Assembly (NCBI GenBank): GCA_030447545.1
Contig: JAUJOV010000010.1
Span: forward strand, 1-62,971
Source of the DNA: Sphingomicrobium sp.
Lineage (GTDB): Bacteria; Pseudomonadota; Alphaproteobacteria; Sphingomonadales; Sphingomonadaceae
Reading direction: 5' to 3'
Length of the DNA: 62,971 bases
Part shown: piece by piece, positions 51,885 through 61,939 of the stretch
Numbering within the stretch: position 1 is the first letter of the stretch
Layout of the letters: every line of letters starts with the position of its first letter
Notes under the pieces: model-generated
What the model was told of the DNA's origin: nothing
The model's database searches: none
Seen by the model: the letters and a program-made list of their open reading frames with translations, nothing else
Translations under genes and position numbers: made by a program

Positions 51885-53238
51885 ATGAGCAACATGCCGA
51901 ACTTCGCAGTGGTCATCCTCGCGGCGGGGCGGGGCACGCGCATGCGTTCCGACACGCACAAGGTCCTTCACCCGATCGCTGGACGGCCGCTGCTGCTTCA
52001 CCTGCTCGACCGGGTCGAGGGCTCGGCGCTCAGAAGCGCGTGGTGGTGGTCGGCAAGGGCCGCGACCAGGTCGAGCGCACGCTCAACGGGCGTGAGGTGA
52101 GCGTCGCAGATCAGGCGGAGCAGAAGGGCACCGCCATGCGGTGCTCCAGGCGCGCGAGGCGCTCGAGGGCTACGACGGCGCGGTTCTGGTCCTCTACGGC
52201 GACACCCCCTTCGTCGAGGCGGCGACGCTCCAGCGCATGCTCGAGCGGCTCGACGGTCCCGACGGACCGGGCGTGGTCGTGCTCGCCTCGTGCCCGGCGG
52301 ATGCGGCCGCGTACGGCCGGATCATCGCCATCGGCGACCAGATCCTCAAGATGGTCGAGTACAAGGACGCGACCGAGGAGGAGCGCGCGGTGCGGCTGTG
52401 CAATTCGGGCATGATGGCGGCGCGCTCCGGCGACCTGTTCCGCTGGCTTGGCCAGGTCGGCAACGACAATGCCGCCGGCGAATATTACCTGCCCGACGTG
52501 GTCAACATCGCCGCCGCGGAGGGCGTCAGGCGGTGGTGATCGAGGCCGACCCGTGCTGGACCGCCGGCGTCAACAGCCGCGCCGAGCTCGCCCATCTCGA
52601 GCTCGAATGGCAGCGCCGGCGGCGCGAGCAGGCGCGCTTCACCAGGGCGCGACTCTGATCGACCCCAGCGTCTGGTTCGCGCATGACACGAGCCTCGGCC
52701 GCGACGTCACGATCGAGCCGCACGTGGTGTTCGAGCTCGGGCGTCGAAGTCGCCGACTTCGCGACGATCAAGGCGTTCAGCCATATCGAAGGCGCGACGA
52801 TCGGCTCGCGCGCGACGATCGGCCCGTTCGCGCGGCTTCGCCCCGGAACGCGCATCGGAGAGCAGGCGCACGGGTCGGGAATTTCGTGGAGGTGAAGAAG
52901 GCGGACGTCGGCGCCAGCGCCAAGCTCGGCCATCTTTCCTATGTCGGCGATGCCGAAGTGGGAGATGCGGCGAACATCGGGGCGGGCACCATCACCTGCA
53001 ATTACGACGGCTTCGGCAAGTATCAGACGATCATCGGCGAGCGCGCGTTCATCGGCTCGAACACCGCGCTGGTCGCGCCGGTGACGATCCGGTCGACGGC
53101 GCGATCGTCGGTGCAGGCTCGGTCATTACCAGCGACGTCGAAGCGGACAGCCTCGCGCTCGAGCGGAACGAGCAGAAAGGCATCGCGGGGTGGGCCCGTC
53201 GCTTCCGCGATCGCATGACCCGAAAAGCTGCTGAGTAG
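51885..53238 (+). CDS. glmU: Bifunctional GlmU, N-acetylglucosamine-1-P uridyltransferase / acetyltransferase (frameshifted)
   Basis: Last two steps of UDP-GlcNAc synthesis. N-terminal uridyltransferase: [49 protein letters not shown]-terminal left-handed beta-helix acetyltransferase: [83 protein letters not shown]. At least seven frame changes are spread along the gene, for example near 52035, 52140, 52530, 52640, 52745, 52870 and 53095; most are repaired by one added base, several within short C runs. The repaired protein has usual length (about 450) and ends at TAG 53238. Start ATG 51885 or 51894. Confidence 0.9.
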
Positions 53239-53247
53239 CTTGACGCG

Positions 53248-53275
53248 ATATCATGATATGATATCGGCATATCAT
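53248..53275. promoter_or_regulatory. Inverted-repeat operator of the vapBC-like toxin-antitoxin genes
   Basis: ATATCATGATAT (53248-53259) is a perfect palindrome, and its half ATGATAT (53253-53259) is repeated inverted as ATATCAT at 53269-53275, which overlaps the antitoxin ATG at 53274. This AT-rich, repeated-half-site block in GC-rich surroundings is the usual form of an operator bound by the ribbon-helix-helix antitoxin for autoregulation. Confidence 0.65.
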
Positions 53276-53507
53276 GCGCACCCTGGTAGATATCCCTGAC
53301 GAAGACGTCGAGCAGCTCGACGCGCTCGCGGCAGACGCCAAGCGCTCCCGAGCGGCGGAGATTCGGGAGGCCGTCCGGATGCATCTCGACCGGCGGTCCA
53401 ATAATGACTGGATCCGACGTGGCGCCGGATATTGGAAAGGGCGGACCGACATCGGCGACGCCGTTGAGTACCAGCGTTCCGCGCGCGAAGACCGGTCCGT
53501 CGACTGA
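53274..53507 (+). CDS. Ribbon-helix-helix antitoxin, VapB-like
   Basis: 77 residues. The N-terminal RTLVDIPDEDVEQLDALAAD strand-helix and SRAAEIREAVRMHL form a ribbon-helix-helix DNA-binding domain; the tail with YWKGRTDIGDAVEYQRS would wrap the toxin. It precedes a PIN-domain toxin gene by three bases, and its start codon lies within the inverted repeat, as expected for autoregulation. Located between glmU and glmS, two essential genes. Confidence 0.85.
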   Translation: MRTLVDIPDEDVEQLDALAADAKRSRAAEIREAVRMHLDRRSNNDWIRRGAGYWKGRTDIGDAVEYQRSAREDRSVD

Positions 53508-53510
53508 TCG

Positions 53511-53876
53511 ATGTCCGACCCGTTCTTCGATACCAACATCGTGATCGACTGGCTGTTCGATCGCAAGCCGGCGATCGCGGAATTGTCGCGCTACCGGCGC
53601 CACCGGATCAGCCGCATCGTGTGGACTGAAGTGCTTGCGGGCGAGCCGCTCGAAACGCGCGATCGTGTCCAGGCAGCTGCTCACCCCGTTCGACGTGGTG
53701 GAACTTGACGGCCGCATCGCGACGGCTGCTGCGGACATTCGACACCGGCTGCGCATGACGCCTTCATCGTGCGACGGCGCAGGTTCACGGCGCTATCCTC
53801 ATCACCCGCAACACCAAGGATTTTTCCGGCGACCATGCCGGGCGTCCGTGTCCCGTACACCCTCAAGGCAGGTTGA
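53511..53876 (+). CDS. PIN-domain toxin, VapC-like (frameshifted)
   Basis: Probable endoribonuclease of about 120-125 residues. DPFFDTNIVIDWLFDRKPA carries the first catalytic Asp, IVWTEVLAGEPL the conserved Glu, and, after frame changes, VVELDGRIATAAADIR and GAILITRNTKDF the remaining acidic/Asn positions. Frame changes lie near 53680 and 53755-53790. The stop is at 53874-53876, six bases before glmS. Activity cannot be judged until the frame is verified. Confidence 0.78.
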
Positions 53877-53882
53877 TCGCTC

Positions 53883-55701
53883 ATGTGCGGAATCGTCGGA
53901 ATTGTCGGTAAGGAACCAGTCGCTCAGCGGCTGTTCGACGGCCTCAAGCGGCTCGAATATCGCGGCTACGATTCGGCTGGCATCTGCACGATCAACGAGC
54001 GCGGGCTCGAGCGCAGGCGCGCGGAGGGCAAGCTGTCGAACCTCGCCACCGAGCTCGAGCGCGAGCCGCTGGGCGGAGAGATCGGCATCGCCCATACGCG
54101 CTGGGCGACGCATGGCGCGCCGACGGTGGACAATGCGCATCCGCACGTGGTCGGGCCCGTCGCCATCGTTCACAATGGGATCATCGAGAACTTCAAGCCG
54201 CTTCGCGGAGCTGATTGCGCAAGGCCGCAAGTTCGCCAGCGAGACGGATACCGAGGTCGTCGCGCATCTGGTTGCGCGCGAAGTCGAGCAGGGCGCTTCC
54301 CCGGAGGACGCGGTCGCGGCGGTGCTCCCGCGCCTCACCGGAGCCTTCGCCATCGCCTTCCTGTTCCGCGACCATCCCGACCTGATCGTGGGCGCGCGCA
54401 TGGGCGCTCCCGACGATCGGCTATGGCGATGGTGAGAATTACCTCGGCTCCCGACGCGCTCGCGCTCGCGCCCTGGACGCAGCGCATCGCCTACTCGACG
54501 AGGGCGACTGGGCGGCGGTTCGCAGCGGAGCGCATCGACATCTTCGACCGCGACAACCAGCCGGTCGAGCGGCCGGTGGTCGAGTCCGGCGCCTCGTCCG
54601 CGCGCATCGAGAAGGGCAATTACCGCCACTACATGCAAAAGGAGATCTTCGAGCAGCCAATCGTGGTTGCCCAGACCCTCCAGAGCTATGTACATCCGGC
54701 CGTTCGAAGGAGGTCGCGCTTTCCGCCGACCTCGATCTGTCGCAGGTCAAAAGGGTGACGATCGTCGCGTGCGGCACGAGCTATTACGCGGGCCTCGTCG
54801 CCAAATACTGGATCGAGCAGTTCGCCCGCGTTCCAGTCGACATCGATGTTGCGAGCGAGTTCCGCTATCGCCAGCCGGTGCTCGAGCCCGGTGGGCTGGC
54901 GCTGTTCATCAGCCAGTCGGGCGAGACTGCCGACACGCTCGCCGCGCTTCGCCACGCTCGCGCAGAGCAGCAGCGCATCGCGGTCGTGGTCAACGTGCCG
55001 ACCAGGCTCGATGGCGCGCGAAGCGGACCTGCTGCTTCCGACCCACGCGGGGCCGGAGATCGGCGTCGCTTCGACCAAGGCGTTCACCTGCCAGCTCGCG
55101 GTGCTTGCGGCGCTCGCCGCCAATCTCGCCTCGGCAAAGGACGGTTGAGCCGCGACGAGGAAAGGGACATCGTGGCCAACCTCCAGCAGGCGCCGGCGGC
55201 GCTGAACGCGGCTTGGCCATGACGACGAGATCGCCGCAATGGCGCACCTGATCGCTCCGGCGCGCGACGTGCTCTACCTCGGCCGCGGCCCCGACTATCC
55301 GATGGCGCTCGAGGGCGCGCTGAAGGCAAGGAGATCAGCTACATCCACGCCGAAGGCTATGCCGCGGGCGAGATGAAGCACGGTCCGATCGCGCTGATCG
55401 ACGAGGCGGTGCCGGTAATCGTGATCGCACCGTCCAGGCCGTTGTTCGAGAAGACCGTGAGCAACATGCAGGAGGTTCGCGCGCGCGGCGAGCAAGAGAT
55501 CGTCCTGATCAGCGACGCCAAGGGGCTCGACGAGGCGGGCGAGGGCTGCATGGCAACGATCGAAATGCCCGAGTTCACCCGCTGATCGCACCGCTCGTCT
55601 ACGCGGTGCCGGTGCAGCTGCTCGCCTACCACACCGCCGTGCTCAAGGGCACGGACGTCGACCAGCCGCGCAACCTCGCCAAGAGCGTGACCGTCGAAGC
55701 C
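53883..55701 (+). CDS. glmS: Glutamine-fructose-6-phosphate aminotransferase GlmS (frameshifted)
   Basis: First step to UDP-GlcNAc. The N-terminal glutaminase has the nucleophile in [32 protein letters not shown] and HNGIIENF. The SIS-domain half shows [67 protein letters not shown], and the terminal [15 protein letters not shown]. At least six frame changes lie between about 54205 and 55580. The expected stop right after SVTVE is not visible; the open frame runs on to 55824, so a further error is likely there. Repaired length is about 605 residues, normal for the family. Confidence 0.88.
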
Positions 55702-56253
55702 CCTCGGACCTCCAGTATGCTCATTTTCGCGCACTCGCGCGGTCCCTTGGCGCACTTGTCTTTCTGCAGGCTCCGACGACATCTCCGTGCCGACGGTCAT
55801 TTCGGCGCTGATTTTCGCTGCTAGCGGCGTCTTCCATGCTTCCTTTGGGCCGAAAGCGCGGGCGTGGGAGGCCGGCTTTGTCGATATGAGATCGCGTTGA
55901 GCATCCGCGTCAGCTTTCGCTGGCACGGCGTGCGTGGCCTGACCAGCACCGGCAGCGAACCACAATCTTGCCGCGGTGTGCGTTCGCACGCCGAGTCACG
56001 TTCGCGCGTTGCCCTGAGGGCATGGATACGCGACGTCGTGCGATAAGTCTGGCTCGCGTCTATTTCCGGGTGAATCCGCGGCGGAGATCGAGGCGATCGA
56101 GCGCTGAGCAGCGTCGCGACCGCCGTGACCAGGTCATCAGCGTGTCTGCCGATCCTCCTGTGCGCGGCGGGAGATATGGATGGCGCTCACGGCCGAAGCT
56201 TCCGGTCACCGCGTTCCTGAGAGACGCGATCGTTCTTTTACAATGTCGAAGGC
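55702..56253. other. 550-bp stretch without a supportable gene
   Basis: Between the end of glmS and the recognisable part of the PhyH-like gene I see no complete gene on either strand. From about 56070 on, pieces such as FPGESAAEIEAIER and FYNVEGVRHG look like the N-terminal part of the PhyH protein in changing frames. The part from 55702 to about 56030 has only short, unconvincing frames. Confidence 0.5.
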
Positions 56254-56934
56254 GTGCGTCACGGCAACCTGACGTCGCTGCGGGCCTTTGAGCCGGTGGT
56301 GCGGATGGCGCAATGGCCTTCCTATCACAAGCCGGTGCTCAATGCCGTCCGGCTCGATACCAGGATCGCGCGGCTGCTCGAGCCGCTGATCGGTCCCGAC
56401 CTCAAGCAGATCATCAACCAGGTCCACTGGAAGGCGCGGGGCTCGCTCGGCGACTTCGCCTGGCATCAGGACAGCCGTTCGCGCAGGCCGGCCTCGGCCT
56501 ATCGCAACCTCGCAAGCTCCTATGTGCAGTCCGGCCTTGCGATCGATCCGCATCGGCCCGAATCGGGAGGCATGCGCTTCATTCCGGGGAGCCATCTGCG
56601 CGGCGACCTTGGGATGGCCTGCTCGAAAAAGGCGCTCGGCACGCCGCTGATGGATCAGGCGCTGGAGGCGGTTGGCCTGTCCGCGGGCGACGCGGTCGAC
56701 CTCATCCTCGAGCCGGGCGACCTCGCGCTGTGGAGCCCGTACCTGGTCCACGGATCGGGCGAGAACCGGTCCGACCACCAGCGCCGCTTCTACATCAACG
56801 GCTATGTGCGCGCGAAGGATTGCGACCGCGGCGAATGGGCGTTCCGGGCCGGGCGGCCGGTGCCCTTCGGCCCCGAGCCGGCGCTGGTTCACTATGAAGA
56901 GCTGAGGGAGCGGCCGGGACGGCACTACGTCTAG
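56254..56934 (+). CDS. Phytanoyl-CoA dioxygenase (PhyH) family protein, N-terminus disrupted
   Basis: Fe(II)/2-oxoglutarate-dependent dioxygenase. The core is present: VHWKARGSLGDFAWHQDSR provides the HxD iron ligands, SGGMRFIPGSHLRGDLG follows, and the second His lies in LWSPYLVHGSGENRSDHQRR, with the 2-oxoglutarate Arg at RR. About 226 residues are in frame; relatives have another 60-80 at the N-terminus, which seem to be upstream in other frames (from about 56070). The last four bases overlap the convergent sugar-transferase gene. The substrate is unknown; neighbours suggest a small molecule or glycan modification. Confidence 0.78.
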   Translation: MRHGNLTSLRAFEPVVRMAQWPSYHKPVLNAVRLDTRIARLLEPLIGPDLKQIINQVHWKARGSLGDFAWHQDSRSRRPASAYRNLASSYVQSGLAIDPHRPESGGMRFIPGSHLRGDLGMACSKKALGTPLMDQALEAVGLSAGDAVDLILEPGDLALWSPYLVHGSGENRSDHQRRFYINGYVRAKDCDRGEWAFRAGRPVPFGPEPALVHYEELRERPGRHYV

Positions 56935-57569
56935 CGCTGCTCGTCCGGCGGGTTTCCGGTGAAGTAGTGGGTGGTTGCTGAATCCGCGGCCGAGATGCCG
57001 TGGCGGCCGAGCACCGAGCGAAGCGTTGCGGCAAGGATTTTAAAGTCGAGCGCCAGGCTCCACTTGTCGACATACCAGACGTCGAGCGCGAACTTCTCGG
57101 GCCAGCTGATCGCGTTGCGGCCGTTGATCTGCGCCCAGCCGGTGATGCCGGGACGCACGTCGTGCCGGCGCGCCTGCTCGGGCGAATAGAGCGCGAGGTA
57201 GTGCATCAGCAGGGGTCTCGGGCCGACGAGGCTCATGTCGCCCCTGAGCACGTTCCACAGCTCGGGAAGCTCGTCGAGGCTAGTCGAGCGGAGCCGCTGG
57301 CCGAACGGCGGCAGGCGCGCTTCGTCGCTGAGCAGCTGCCCGTCTGGCCCGCGCGCGTCGCGCATGGTGCGGAACTTGATCAGGGTGAACGGCCGGCCGT
57401 CGAGGCCTGGGCGTTCCTGCCGGAACAGCACCGGACTGCCGAGCTTCAGGCGCACGGCAAGCGCGACCCCCGCGATGAGCGGCGCGAGCAGGACGAGCGC
57501 GGCTGAGGCGGCGATCACGTCGATCAGCCGCTTGGCGACCCGCAATCCCGTCGAATGGTGCCGCGGCAT
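56931..57569 (-). CDS. Initiating sugar-phosphate transferase (PglC/WcaJ catalytic-domain type)
   Basis: 212 residues, monotopic phosphoglycosyl transferase that moves a sugar phosphate to undecaprenyl phosphate. Features: one N-terminal reentrant helix (RLIDVIAASAALVLLAPLIAGVAL), VLFRQERPGLDGRPFTLIKFRTM, the catalytic RSTSLDELPELWNVLRGDMSLVGPRPLL, and RPGITGWAQINGRNAISW. The short form without the WcaJ N-terminal helices points to a PglC-like enzyme. ATG at 57569 is one base after the glycosyltransferase stop upstream, so the two are in one operon. Its product would begin the lipid-linked repeat unit. Confidence 0.92.
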   Translation of the reverse strand: MPRHHSTGLRVAKRLIDVIAASAALVLLAPLIAGVALAVRLKLGSPVLFRQERPGLDGRPFTLIKFRTMRDARGPDGQLLSDEARLPPFGQRLRSTSLDELPELWNVLRGDMSLVGPRPLLMHYLALYSPEQARRHDVRPGITGWAQINGRNAISWPEKFALDVWYVDKWSLALDFKILAATLRSVLGRHGISAADSATTHYFTGNPPDEQR

Positions 57570-57570
57570 G

Positions 57571-58692
57571 TCAGAGGCCTGCATGGCCGAGCAGCTCGGC
57601 ATTGACCTGGTGCACGTCGAACTTCTGTTCGGCGAGCTTGCGTGACTCTGCGCCCATCCGCCTCGCCAGCTCCGGCTGCTCGACGAACCGGAGCATCGCC
57701 TCACGGAGCGAATCGGCGTCGCGCGGCCGAACGAGCAGGCCGTTCACGCCGTCGCGCACCGTCTCGCGGCATCCCGGGGCATCCGTGGTGATGATCGCTC
57801 GGCCCATCGCCATCGCTTCGAGCACCGAGCGCGGCGTTCCCTCGCGATAGGAGGGGAGCACGTAGACCGAGCATTGCGCGATTGCCGGCCGGACGTCGGC
57901 GAGCTGTCCCTTGAAGTCGATCCCGCATTGGACGAGCTCGTCGAGCTCGGCCTGGGTGAGCGAGTCGGGCGAGGGGTCGAGATAGCCTACGAGAGCGATC
58001 GGCACGTTCGGGTGCTGTGCCTTGAGCCGCTTCGCAGCGTCGGCGAATTCGCGAATCCCTTTGTCCTTGAGCAGCCGGGCGATCATCAGGAAGGACGCGC
58101 CGGAGGGCAGCGGCGCGGGCGCGAAGTGATCGAGGTCGATGCCGGAGCCGTTCACTCGGGCAGTTTGCCGCCCGCGCGGCACCAGCCGCAAGCTGCGGAA
58201 GAGCGCCTCGTCGTCCGGGTTCTGGAAGATGATCACGTCGCTGCGCGCAAGCGCGAGCCGGTACAGCGCACTTGCTGCCGCTCGGCTGACGAGGCGCTTG
58301 AGCTCGCGCCCGCCGGTGAATGCGTAACCGGCGCCGGTGATCAGCGCGACCATCCTGGCGACTCGCTCGGCGCGTGCGACAAGCGCTGCGAGGATGACGG
58401 GCTTGATCGTGTAGGCGATGATCACGTCCGGCCGGCGCGCGCGGATGATGGCCCGAAGCCCCTTTAGCGAGCGGAGCAGCGCAAGCGGATTGAGGCTCGC
58501 GTTGACCAGCGGCACGTCGAGCGGCTCCGCGCCCAGGCTCTCCAGGGTCGCGGCGGTATCGGGCGATATCGAGGGAGCGGCGGCAATCACTTCGTGGCCG
58601 CGCCTTGCCATTTTCGCGATCAGCGGGCCGCGGAAGACGATCAGCGAGGGCGCGTAGGAGCCCAGAACGAGAACCCGTCGCGCAGTGCTCAT
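57571..58692 (-). CDS. Glycosyltransferase family 4
   Basis: 373 residues, GT-B fold. An N-terminal VLVLGSYAPSLIVFRGPLI and AYTIKPVILAALVAR acceptor domain, then GSGIDLDHFAPAPLP, FLMIARLLKDKGIREFADAA, ALVGYLDP, and VLPSYREGTPRSVLEAMAMGRAIITTDAPGCRETV with the E-x7-E nucleotide-sugar motif. It resembles PglA/WbpT-type enzymes that add the second sugar to the lipid-linked acceptor, fitting with the PglC-like gene one base downstream. The donor sugar cannot be told from sequence. Confidence 0.9.
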   Translation of the reverse strand: MSTARRVLVLGSYAPSLIVFRGPLIAKMARRGHEVIAAAPSISPDTAATLESLGAEPLDVPLVNASLNPLALLRSLKGLRAIIRARRPDVIIAYTIKPVILAALVARAERVARMVALITGAGYAFTGGRELKRLVSRAAASALYRLALARSDVIIFQNPDDEALFRSLRLVPRGRQTARVNGSGIDLDHFAPAPLPSGASFLMIARLLKDKGIREFADAAKRLKAQHPNVPIALVGYLDPSPDSLTQAELDELVQCGIDFKGQLADVRPAIAQCSVYVLPSYREGTPRSVLEAMAMGRAIITTDAPGCRETVRDGVNGLLVRPRDADSLREAMLRFVEQPELARRMGAESRKLAEQKFDVHQVNAELLGHAGL

Positions 58693-58708
58693 GTGTCGCG
58701 AATGCGCC

Positions 58709-60682
58709 TCAGGCAGCAGCGCAAAGCGGGCGCGCGGTCGCCGTCTGGCCGCGCCATTGCTCGAGCCAGGCGAGCAGCATCAGCACTGGCCACAGCTGAT
58801 ATTGCGCATTGGCGCGGCCGGCGAGGTGGCGCTGCCACAGCTGCTGCACCGGTTCGGGCCGAAGCAGGCCCGTCGCCCTGAGGCTCTCGGGGCTCAGCAG
58901 CGCTTCGGCCCATTCACGCAGCGGCCCGCGCAGCCAGCGGTCCATCGGCACTCCGAAGCCCGTCTTCGGCCGATCCCACAGATGGCGGGGGACCGAGCGC
59001 TCAAGCACCTTGCGCAGAAGCCACTTGCCCTGGCCCTCGCGCAGATGGAGCGACGAGGGGATGCGGAAGCTGAACTCGACCAGCCGGTGGTCGAGCAGCG
59101 GAGCGCGCGCTTCGAGGCTCACGGCCATCGAGGCGCGATCGACCTTCGTCAGCACGTCTCCTGGAAGCCAGGTCGCAATGTCGAGCAAGCGCATGTAGGC
59201 GACGAGATCGGGAAAGCGCTCGCGCAGCGCCTGGTCGTCGATCAGCCCCGGCCGCTCGGGCCCGTCGATCACCACGCTCGCCGGGTCCGCCCACTGGCTG
59301 ATGAGGCTTCGATATTGCTGCTGCTCATGGGCCGCGAGGAGGTTCGCAAGCTTGTGGATCTTCTCGCCGACCGCGCGCGGGCGAGTTCGGTCGGGCAGTG
59401 GGCTGAGCAGCGCCTGCCAGCGATCCGGCGGAAGCAGTCGAAGCGCCTTCGACAGCGCGAGCCGGGCACCGCGCGGCATCGCGTTGAGCCGCCCGAGCAG
59501 GCCGCCGGCAGCGACGTGGCGGTTGTAGCCGGCGAACAGCTCGTCGCCGCCGTCGCCGCCCAGCGCGACCTTCACGTGCTGGCGCGCGAGGCGCGACACG
59601 AGATAGGTCGGGATCTGCGACATGTCCCCGAACGGCTCGTCGAACATGGTCGGCAGGCTCGGGATCGCTGCGAGCGCGTCGGCGGGCTCGAGGATCAGCT
59701 CGGTATGGTCGGTGCCGAGGTGCTCGGCGACCGCCCGAGCTTGCGGCGCCTCGTCATATTCGGCCTCTGTATAGCCGATCGAAAAGGTGCGCACCTGCCC
59801 GGTGGCGTGCCGGCGCATCATGGCGACGACCGTCGAGCTGTCGATGCCGCCCGACAGGAACGCGCCGAGCGGGACGTCTGAGACGAGCCGCACGCGCGTG
59901 GCTTCGCTGATCAGGCTTTCAGCAGCGTCGACCGCCTCCTCGGCGCTGCCGCTCCAGCCTGCGGCTATTCCCCGCTGTGCGACCTCGAGCAGGTCCCAAT
60001 AGGGGCGGCGGCGAAGCTCGCCTCGGTCGGGGCGGAACACGACCATCTCGCCCGGTGCGACCTTTTCGACGCCGGCGAGGATCGAATCCGGCGCGGCAAT
60101 ATAGTGGGTGCGCAGATAGCCGGCGACCGACGAGCGATCCACCTCGCGCGGGCAGTCCGGGTGGAGCATCAGCGGCCGCAGCTCGCTTCCGAACAGGAAG
60201 CTCCTTGCCCCATTGCAGAAATAAAGCGGCTTCTTGCCGAGCCGATCGCACACCAGGGTCAGGCTCCGCTCGGCTTCGTCCCAATAAGCGAAGGCGAAGA
60301 AGCCGATGAGGCGCGACAGCGTCCTCTCGACGCCCCAGTGGTGGCAGCCGTAGAGCAGCACCTCCGTGTCCGAATGGCCGCGAAAGCGATAGCCTGCCGC
60401 CTCGAGCTCCGGGCGGAGCTCTGCGGCGTTGTAGATCTCGCCGTTGTAGACGATGTGGGCCCGCCCGTCGGGCGTCGCCATCGGCTGGCTTCCGGCTTGG
60501 CTGAGCTCGACGATGCTGAGACGCCGGTGGGCGAGCCAGACGCCGACCTGTGGATTGCCCCAGACCGCGCCCTCGTCGGGCCCGCGATGGCGGATGGAAT
60601 CACCCATCGCCCGAGCGATTCGCTCATTCTCCTGCGCGGTCCGCGCACCCTTGAGATCGATGAACCCTGCAATGCCGCACAT
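58709..60682 (-). CDS. asnB: Asparagine-synthase-like glutamine amidotransferase of the polysaccharide locus
   Basis: 657 residues. N-terminal Ntn glutaminase with Cys2 in MCGIAGFIDL, RHRGPDEGAVW, LAHRRLSIVELS, VYNGEIYNAAEL and GHSDTEVLLYGC. C-terminal ATP-pyrophosphatase domain with GAFLSGGIDSSTVVAMM, VALGGDGGDELFAGYNRH, and LEARAPLLDHRLVEF. Such AsnB-like proteins are common in exopolysaccharide/exosortase loci, where they may amidate a uronic acid rather than make asparagine; the uronate genes elsewhere in this window agree. It is 16 bases upstream of the glycosyltransferase gene on the same strand. The 75 bases to the divergent gene at 60758 hold the promoters. Confidence 0.92.
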   Translation of the reverse strand: MCGIAGFIDLKGARTAQENERIARAMGDSIRHRGPDEGAVWGNPQVGVWLAHRRLSIVELSQAGSQPMATPDGRAHIVYNGEIYNAAELRPELEAAGYRFRGHSDTEVLLYGCHHWGVERTLSRLIGFFAFAYWDEAERSLTLVCDRLGKKPLYFCNGARSFLFGSELRPLMLHPDCPREVDRSSVAGYLRTHYIAAPDSILAGVEKVAPGEMVVFRPDRGELRRRPYWDLLEVAQRGIAAGWSGSAEEAVDAAESLISEATRVRLVSDVPLGAFLSGGIDSSTVVAMMRRHATGQVRTFSIGYTEAEYDEAPQARAVAEHLGTDHTELILEPADALAAIPSLPTMFDEPFGDMSQIPTYLVSRLARQHVKVALGGDGGDELFAGYNRHVAAGGLLGRLNAMPRGARLALSKALRLLPPDRWQALLSPLPDRTRPRAVGEKIHKLANLLAAHEQQQYRSLISQWADPASVVIDGPERPGLIDDQALRERFPDLVAYMRLLDIATWLPGDVLTKVDRASMAVSLEARAPLLDHRLVEFSFRIPSSLHLREGQGKWLLRKVLERSVPRHLWDRPKTGFGVPMDRWLRGPLREWAEALLSPESLRATGLLRPEPVQQLWQRHLAGRANAQYQLWPVLMLLAWLEQWRGQTATARPLCAAA

Positions 60683-60757
60683 GCGAAATTGGCTTAGCTT
60701 TACTGCCGGCTAAATGCCACTAGCGACGGCCGGAACCCCTTAACGTAGCCCAGGCGA

Positions 60758-61939
60758 ATGACGGAGCAGCAAGAGTTGGAGCAGACGAGGCCGCTTCGAG
60801 TCCTGCACCTCGTGCCTGGGCTTGCGCTCGGCGGCGCGGAGACCCTGCTCTATGCGCTCGCCACGCGCGGCTCGGGGATCGAGCATCAGGTGATCTGCCT
60901 CGGCCGCCGCGATTGGTACAGCGACCGGCTCGAGGAGCATGGCGTCAAGGTCGAGCACCTCGCAATCCACTCGCTGACATCGGCGGCGAGCGAGCTTGCG
61001 GGCCTTCGCGCGCTGATGCGCCGGGCGCAGGCGGACGTGCTGCAGACCTGGATGTACCGCGCGAACGTGGTTGGAGGCGTTATCGCCCGAACGCTCCGGC
61101 TGCCGGTCGCGTGGAGCATCCATGCGTCCTCGCTTGCGCCGTTGCGCTTCAGCTCGCGCCTGTTCGGCTATGCCGGCGGAGCAATCGCGCCCTGGGTGTC
61201 GGACTATGTGATCAACTGCGCTGAAAGCTCGGCTCAGGTCCACCGCCGGCTCGGCTATTCGCGAGCAGCCGGAGCAGTGATCCACAACGGCTATGACGTT
61301 CATGCCTTTTGCCCGGACGAGAACGCGCGCGAGGCCACCCGTCGGTCGCTCGGCCTGCCCGACGACAGCTTCCTGATCGGCTCCATCTCGCGCTGGGACC
61401 CGTACAAGGACATTCCGACGCTTCTGTCGGCGATCGGCATGCTCGGCAGCGACATCCCCTTGCGCTGCATGCTCATCGGCGGCGGGCTCGACTCGACCAA
61501 TCGCAAGCTTGCCCGGGCGCTGGACGGCGCAGGCTGCGGGATTTCGGCCATTCCGCTTGGCAGGCGCGCCGACCTTGCCGACCTCGCGCGCGCGATGGAC
61601 CTGCACGTGCTTTCGAGCGCGAGCGAAGCCTTTCCGAACGTCGTTTGCGAGACCATGCTTTCGGGCACGCCCAATGCGGTGACCGACGTCGGCGACACGC
61701 GCCTGATCGTGGGCGAGACCGGCTGGCTCGTCCCGCCGCACGATCCTGAAGCCCTGGCCGCGGCCATCCGGCACGCGTGGCTCGAGCGAAACACGCGCCC
61801 CGACGAGTGGGAGCGCCGTCGCGCGGCCGCGCGCCAACGAATCGCCGAGCGCTTTACGTTCGAGCGAATGGCGCAGGCTTACGAGGAGGTCTGGCGCAAG
61901 CTCGCGCGCCGCTCGCAGGTTTCAGTTGACGATGCGTGA
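60758..61939 (+). CDS. Glycosyltransferase family 4
   Basis: 393 residues, GT-B fold: VLHLVPGLALGGAETLL at the acceptor end, QTWMYRANVVGGV, HNGYDVHAFCPD, IGSISRWDPYKDIPTLLSAI, MLIGGGLDSTN, and LSSASEAFPNVVCETMLSGTPNAVTDVGDTRLIVGETG with the family E-x7-E motif. Divergent from the AsnB-like gene; its 3' end overlaps the convergent glycosyltransferase by 18 bases. Donor and acceptor unknown. Confidence 0.9.
   Translation: MTEQQELEQTRPLRVLHLVPGLALGGAETLLYALATRGSGIEHQVICLGRRDWYSDRLEEHGVKVEHLAIHSLTSAASELAGLRALMRRAQADVLQTWMYRANVVGGVIARTLRLPVAWSIHASSLAPLRFSSRLFGYAGGAIAPWVSDYVINCAESSAQVHRRLGYSRAAGAVIHNGYDVHAFCPDENAREATRRSLGLPDDSFLIGSISRWDPYKDIPTLLSAIGMLGSDIPLRCMLIGGGLDSTNRKLARALDGAGCGISAIPLGRRADLADLARAMDLHVLSSASEAFPNVVCETMLSGTPNAVTDVGDTRLIVGETGWLVPPHDPEALAAAIRHAWLERNTRPDEWERRRAAARQRIAERFTFERMAQAYEEVWRKLARRSQVSVDDA

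Noticed and set aside
55357-55989. 210-residue minus-strand open frame at the glmS 3' end
   Set aside because: Most of it is opposite glmS, and the remaining part has no start site or family resemblance that I can support.
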